Made by a program: the position numbers and the translations under genes. From the NCBI GenBank assembly GCA_009691715.1, contig SIAN01000011.1, forward strand, positions 1-64,000: a stretch of 64,000 nt of DNA, in the 5' to 3' direction. Positions within the stretch are counted from its first letter, which is position 1. Each line of letters starts with the position of its first letter. The notes beneath the pieces were generated by a model, which saw only the letters and a program-made list of their open reading frames with translations, searched no databases and had not been told where the DNA came from. Origin of the DNA: Planctomycetota bacterium (GTDB lineage: Bacteria; Planctomycetota; B15-G4; SIAN01). This document shows positions 60,067-64,000 of the stretch, piece after piece.

Positions 60067-63000
60067 ATGACTTTGTCTCCCGGCGTCCGGACCTCTGCCC
60101 GCGGAAGCGCGATGGTGATCGCGCTCTTGCTCCTCGTGCTCGCGATCGGCGCTGTGATCGCGTTCGTCACGCTCCGCTCGGACAAACCGAGTCTTGTGAA
60201 GCCAACGGCGCCTCCCGTCGCTGCGATCTCGTCGGACTCGGTCGCTGCACCTGGCGAAACTGGCGTTGGCGCACTGAAGAAGGGTGGCCGCGAAGGGAAA
60301 AAGGCAGACAATCCGATCAAGTTCTCGGTCGTCTGCCTCGGACCGGGAGGTGCGAACGAACCACTCGCCGATCTCGAAGTCAGTGCCGCCCCGGCTTTGG
60401 CGACGGGAGTCGACTTCGACCACCAAGTCTCGGTCCGAACCGGCGCCGACGGCATTGCCCAGTTCATCGATCTGCCGTACTCGATTTACGAGGTGTGGGC
60501 TTCGCCGAAGGACTTCGTCGCCCTGCGCGCCCGTGGCGCCAAGGACGGCAAGCGGCTCGACTTCCTGTTCCGACCAGGAACTCTTTGCAACGGCACTGTG
60601 ACGAACGCCGAGACGGGTGCTCCCATCGCCAACGCGTACCTCCAATTGAGGACCGATTTCGGGATGGCCGCCACGACCAAGCGGATTCACATGGCGGTGC
60701 AGCAGGGCATCGAGCCGCGCGATATCGAGGGATACGAACTACTCGCGAATCCTCACCCCTACTTCCGAGTCGATGCGACGACGAGTGAGGATGGGACGTT
60801 CTCGTTTCCGACGACCCCGTTCGACACCGATCTGTCGATCTCCGTCGAACACGCGAGCTTCGATGCCTACGAAGAGAACTTCAAGGTCAAGGGTGGCGAC
60901 GCGTTCAAGCACGACGTGCGACTATTCCCGCGCGTCGACATCGTCGGGCGCGTCGTCGCCGACGAGACCGGTGAGCCGATTCCTGGCGTGAAGGTCCAAG
61001 CCGCCGAAGGCGGAATCCCGTTGTCCGTGGTGTTGCAGATCGGTCTGAACAGCGTCGAAATCGTCGAGTTCGTGACTGACGCGAACGGCAACTACCGTTT
61101 GGCGAAGCTTCCCCGCGGCAAGCAGTACGTCGTCTGCAACTACCCTGGTTACGAGAACTACATCGGCGCTTTCGACGTGAAGTCGACCGATCCCGAGTTC
61201 ACCCACGAGATCCGCCTCAAGCGTTCGGCGTCGCTGTCAGGGATAGTCGTCGACAACGCCAGCCAACCGATCGAGGGCGTCTCGATCTATTGGGCGACTG
61301 CCGAGGCGCAGGTGATGAGCAACAAGGGCCTGCCAACGACGCCCCACGCGAAGACCGGTTCCGATGGGACTTTCCACCTGCGGGGCGCACCCGTCGGTCG
61401 CACGTTCAACGTGCTTGCACGCCACGCCGACTACGTCAACGCTGAGCAGGATCACTTCGTCCTGACGCCGGGTGAGGAGATGACTGGCGTCGAACTGATG
61501 ATGAGCCGAGGCGGGGCGATCACCGGAGAGGCGCTCGACGCGTTGCGTCAACCCCTCGCCGGAGCCGCCGTCATCGCCACGCCAGTCAAGCCGCCGGGCG
61601 CACCGTTGGCGCCGGTGATGACGACTGCGGATGGCTCGTTCGTGATCAACAACACCCAACCTGCGACCTTCGAGATCACCTGCGAGGCGCCGGGCTATTG
61701 CAAGGCGACGATCGGCAACGTCCGCGACGTCGCGACCGGCGTGCAGTTCGTCTTGGTCAGGGAGGCGGTCTATTCCGGCCTTTTCCTGCTATCGGACGGT
61801 CAGCCGATCTCGCGGTTCAAGGTGCGGTGCAAGATGTCGAACGCCGAGAGCGCCGCGATTCGAGTCGAGCAATTGCGAGACAAGGACGGCAAGTTCGAAC
61901 TCAAGGGCCTTGCTCCTGGACTGTGGGACTTCGAGTTCAGTGCTGAAGGCGTGACACCCCTCCTCGTCGAGCGCGTCGCTCTGCGGGAGGCCGAGCGGAT
62001 CGACAAACAAGAGTTGCGAGTCTCCGAGGGCGGCAAGATTGGTGGAGCCGTCAAGTCGCTCTCCGGCAAGCCGATTCAGGCAGCACTTGTGCGTCTCGAT
62101 TTCCTCGAGTCGTTCTCCTCCGCCGACAAGACGTTCACCAGGTTGCAGGCGTCGACCAACTCGATCGGCGAGTACGAGGTCAAGAACCTGCTTCCGGGTC
62201 GATACTTGGTGTGGGCGTCGCATCCTTCGTTCGCGCCCATCAAGGAGCAGGAGATCGTCATCGATCTCGGTGCGCGACACGAACTCGATTTCTCAATGTC
62301 GAAGCCTGCTTCTCTGCGCGTGGTCGTCCGCGACAAAGAAGGCAACACGGTGCCGGAGGCGTCGATCTGGCTGTTCCAGGGCGACTCGCCCGTGGATGGC
62401 GCGAAGCGGGTGATCGGCCCGAGCGGGATGGTTGGCCTAGAGATTCCGCAGTCGAACGCAGAGCGAACCGGGATCCACACCGCCCAAAACCAAATGCAGG
62501 GCGGCGGAGCGAAGGTCAGTGTCGGCGACACCGGCGAGGTGAATTTTACGCGCAAAGAGCCTGGCGAATGGACGCTCTGGGCCCAGTGCGCCGGGTACTA
62601 CAAGTACATCGTAAAACTCAATCTCGAGGCAGGCAAGGAATCGGTGCACGAGGCCGAACTCTTGAAGATCGTGCCAGGCCAGCGTCAGGGTGAAGCCTTT
62701 GACGATCGGGACGCAGAAACCGCCAAGCGCAACGAACGTAAGAACCCAGCAAAAGGCAAGGGCCAGGAGAACACGGGGATCGCCGATCTCACCAACGAGC
62801 AGCGCGAAGTCGTAAGGAAGCAAAAGGACGGCGAAGAGCTCAACGCCGAGGACATGACAATCCTCAAAGAAGCGCGACTGATCATGCGCGGCGACAAAGG
62901 TGAGAAAGGTGAGAAGGGTGAGAAGGGTGAGAAGGGCGCAAAGCCCGATCCCGAATCAAAGGAGGGCAAGGCCGCCAACCGCAAGGCGAAGGCTGACACT

Positions 63001-63162
63001 AACGGCGACGGAAAGATCTCGCCCGAAGAGCGCGAGGCGATGAAGAAGCGCGCCGAGAAGCGCCAAGAAAGCGGCGGCGATGGTGGGAGCAAGAAACAGG
63101 GCAGGGGCAAGACTGAAGGCGGCGACGAGGACGGTGACTCTGCCGAGGGCGGTGGACGCTGA
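60067..63162 (+). CDS. Large CarboxypepD-regulatory-like membrane-anchored protein
   Basis: 1,031 residues from the ATG at 60067, with GAGGG 7 bases upstream. An N-terminal membrane anchor (MVIALLLLVLAIGAVIAFV) is followed by about eight carboxypeptidase-regulatory-like/Cna-B-type beta modules, recognisable by VVADETGEPIPGVKVQA, VVDNASQPIEGVSIYWA and ALDAMRQPLAG-like openings. The C-terminal 180 residues are Lys/Glu-rich, with a collagen-like (GEK)n stretch (about 942-958) and one EF-hand, DTNGDGKISPEE. It sits 23 bases upstream of an FGE-like gene, probably in one operon. Likely an extracytoplasmic scaffold. Confidence 0.78.
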   Translation: MTLSPGVRTSARGSAMVIALLLLVLAIGAVIAFVTLRSDKPSLVKPTAPPVAAISSDSVAAPGETGVGALKKGGREGKKADNPIKFSVVCLGPGGANEPLADLEVSAAPALATGVDFDHQVSVRTGADGIAQFIDLPYSIYEVWASPKDFVALRARGAKDGKRLDFLFRPGTLCNGTVTNAETGAPIANAYLQLRTDFGMAATTKRIHMAVQQGIEPRDIEGYELLANPHPYFRVDATTSEDGTFSFPTTPFDTDLSISVEHASFDAYEENFKVKGGDAFKHDVRLFPRVDIVGRVVADETGEPIPGVKVQAAEGGIPLSVVLQIGLNSVEIVEFVTDANGNYRLAKLPRGKQYVVCNYPGYENYIGAFDVKSTDPEFTHEIRLKRSASLSGIVVDNASQPIEGVSIYWATAEAQVMSNKGLPTTPHAKTGSDGTFHLRGAPVGRTFNVLARHADYVNAEQDHFVLTPGEEMTGVELMMSRGGAITGEALDALRQPLAGAAVIATPVKPPGAPLAPVMTTADGSFVINNTQPATFEITCEAPGYCKATIGNVRDVATGVQFVLVREAVYSGLFLLSDGQPISRFKVRCKMSNAESAAIRVEQLRDKDGKFELKGLAPGLWDFEFSAEGVTPLLVERVALREAERIDKQELRVSEGGKIGGAVKSLSGKPIQAALVRLDFLESFSSADKTFTRLQASTNSIGEYEVKNLLPGRYLVWASHPSFAPIKEQEIVIDLGARHELDFSMSKPASLRVVVRDKEGNTVPEASIWLFQGDSPVDGAKRVIGPSGMVGLEIPQSNAERTGIHTAQNQMQGGGAKVSVGDTGEVNFTRKEPGEWTLWAQCAGYYKYIVKLNLEAGKESVHEAELLKIVPGQRQGEAFDDRDAETAKRNERKNPAKGKGQENTGIADLTNEQREVVRKQKDGEELNAEDMTILKEARLIMRGDKGEKGEKGEKGEKGAKPDPESKEGKAANRKAKADTNGDGKISPEEREAMKKRAEKRQESGGDGGSKKQGRGKTEGGDEDGDSAEGGGR
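62898..62938 (+). repeat. 9-base tandem repeat encoding (GEK)n
   Basis: GGTGAGAAG repeats four to five times with little variation, encoding GDKGEKGEKGEKGEKGAK in the tail of the CarboxypepD-like protein. The near-identity at DNA level makes copy-number change by slippage likely. Confidence 0.8.
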
Positions 63163-63185
63163 GACTCGACGTAAGCTTCGATCGG

Positions 63186-64000
63186 ATGGGGCTCAGCATG
63201 ACCGCCCGAACGGCGTGGATCGTGGCGCTGGCATCGCTCATCGTGGGCGCGTCGGAAGCCGAGGCGAATGCACAGGGTGCTTCGACGAAGCCTCGGGGTG
63301 GCCAGAAAGACGACGCGACCGCAAAGCCGCCGACCGAGTCGTTCTCTGTCACGAGGTCGACGTGGGCGCGATTCTCCGAGCGCCGCATCGCCGAGAAGCA
63401 CGTCGAGCCGAGCGAATCCGAACTTGCTGCGCGGTTCGGGCTTGAGAACCTGGGGCCGCGCGCCGCGGACGGAATCGTCGAGTACCGTCAGGCATCGCTC
63501 GGAATGAGATTCGTGTTTGTGCCCGGCGGAACGTTTCGAATGGGATCGAACCATGGCGACATCTTTGCCAGTCCGATCGTCGTCGACTCGGCCATTCGCG
63601 GCAAGGCTGACGAGACCTATTTCGGGAACGAACAACCGCAACTGGAGGTCTACGTCTCACCGTACTTCATCGGCGTCTACGAGGTGACGAACGCCGAGTA
63701 CGGGTCGTTTCTCTCGGAGTGGCGGGCCGGCAGGGTTTCCGAGTCCTGCGAGTGGCCGCTTCTTCTCGGAAAACCAGACCACACGCCGTATCTCGCGGGC
63801 GATCCGCGTCGGGCCAGCTTCGATGGCGATCGCAAACCAGTGGTCGGGATCAGTTGGGTTGATGCCTACGCGTTCTGCGCATGGGTGGGCGGACGGTTGG
63901 CGACCGAAGCAGAGTGGGAAAAGGCCGCGCGCGGAACGGATGGTCGGATCTTCCCTTGGGGGAATCGATTCGATCCGATGCGAGCAAATGTCAGCGAAAG
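63186..64000 (+). CDS. Formylglycine-generating-enzyme-like (SUMF1) protein, 3' end outside window
   Basis: At least 271 residues; the C-terminus is beyond the window. A signal peptide (ARTAWIVALASLIVGASEA) precedes an FGE-sulfatase fold: FVFVPGGTFRMGSN, YFIGVYEVTNAEYGSFL, PVVGISWVDAYAFCAWVGGRLATEAEWEKAARG and FPWGNRFDP. True formylglycine-generating enzymes carry a cysteine pair near the C-terminus, which cannot be checked here. Many homologues are non-enzymatic surface domains. ATG at 63186 (63198 also possible). Confidence 0.85.
   Translation, partial: MGLSMTARTAWIVALASLIVGASEAEANAQGASTKPRGGQKDDATAKPPTESFSVTRSTWARFSERRIAEKHVEPSESELAARFGLENLGPRAADGIVEYRQASLGMRFVFVPGGTFRMGSNHGDIFASPIVVDSAIRGKADETYFGNEQPQLEVYVSPYFIGVYEVTNAEYGSFLSEWRAGRVSESCEWPLLLGKPDHTPYLAGDPRRASFDGDRKPVVGISWVDAYAFCAWVGGRLATEAEWEKAARGTDGRIFPWGNRFDPMRANVSE

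Noticed and set aside
63186..64000. FGE-like gene as maturase of the sulfatase-fold proteins here
   Set aside because: None of the three has the C-x-P-x-R target; the nucleophile position is Thr and the Arg is His.

Overview
The window is 64 kb of strongly GC-rich, densely packed bacterial chromosome. The envelope is Gram-negative: there are many lipoprotein signals, an LpoB-type penicillin-binding-protein activator, a LolC/E-like permease and type IV pilus inner-membrane components. The secreted proteins (FG-GAP/VCBS propellers, an M28 peptidase with a C-terminal beta module, CarboxypepD-regulatory-like repeats, sulfatase-fold lipoproteins, a formylglycine-generating-enzyme-like protein) are a mix I associate with Planctomycetota. 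That placement is inference; Myxococcota or Acidobacteriota remain possible. I see no tRNA, rRNA, CRISPR array, insertion sequence or prophage.

Layout. 1-9.2 kb: tgt, a 34-residue basic protein, a PAS protein, a HupE/UreJ-like membrane protein, a sulfatase-fold lipoprotein, a sigma54 activator, a divergent polyferredoxin, and a MerR > WhiG/FliA sigma > lysA operon (minus strand, start/stop overlaps). 9.3-11.6 kb: gamma-glutamyltransferase and a small conserved protein. 11.6-17.3 kb: two adjacent secreted propeller genes that read coherently but are broken by in-frame stops and frameshifts. 17.6-24.7 kb: a coupled housekeeping set phoH > pgpH-like > ybeY > nicotinate phosphoribosyltransferase-like, then purA > cdsA. 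24.9-30.1 kb: PilZ protein, A-type Fe-S carrier, hybrid histidine kinase, lipoprotein, Rieske protein, HAD phosphatase. 30.1-35.5 kb: M28 peptidase and mutS. 35.5-38.3 kb: a second decaying block, an operon-like set of a CarboxypepD-like secreted protein, a Cys-rich secreted peptide and a MauE/DoxX-like membrane protein, all interrupted. 38.3-44.1 kb: desaturase, zinc ribbon, UbiD-type decarboxylase, LolC/E-like permease, citrate synthase. 44.3-48.8 kb: ECF sigma > anti-sigma > Spy-like > PilM-PilN fusion > PilO > lipoprotein. 48.9-54.5 kb: two coupled sulfatase-fold genes. 54.5-57.3 kb: an LpoB > COG3014-like > YcfL > glycine-zipper lipoprotein operon. 57.5-64 kb: a secreted protein with an internal duplication, a long intergenic region, a large CarboxypepD-like protein with a (GEK)n tail, and a formylglycine-generating-enzyme-like gene cut by the window edge.

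The main oddity is damage confined to two accessory blocks. Five adjacent-in-block secreted or membrane genes carry ten internal nonsense codons (seven TAG, two TAA, one TGA) plus about five frameshifts, two of them at short tandem repeats. The protein sense continues cleanly across every break, and all surrounding genes are intact. Recent pseudogenisation is the simplest reading. The bias to TAG and the preserved calcium-binding propeller motifs make stop-codon readthrough worth one explicit test.
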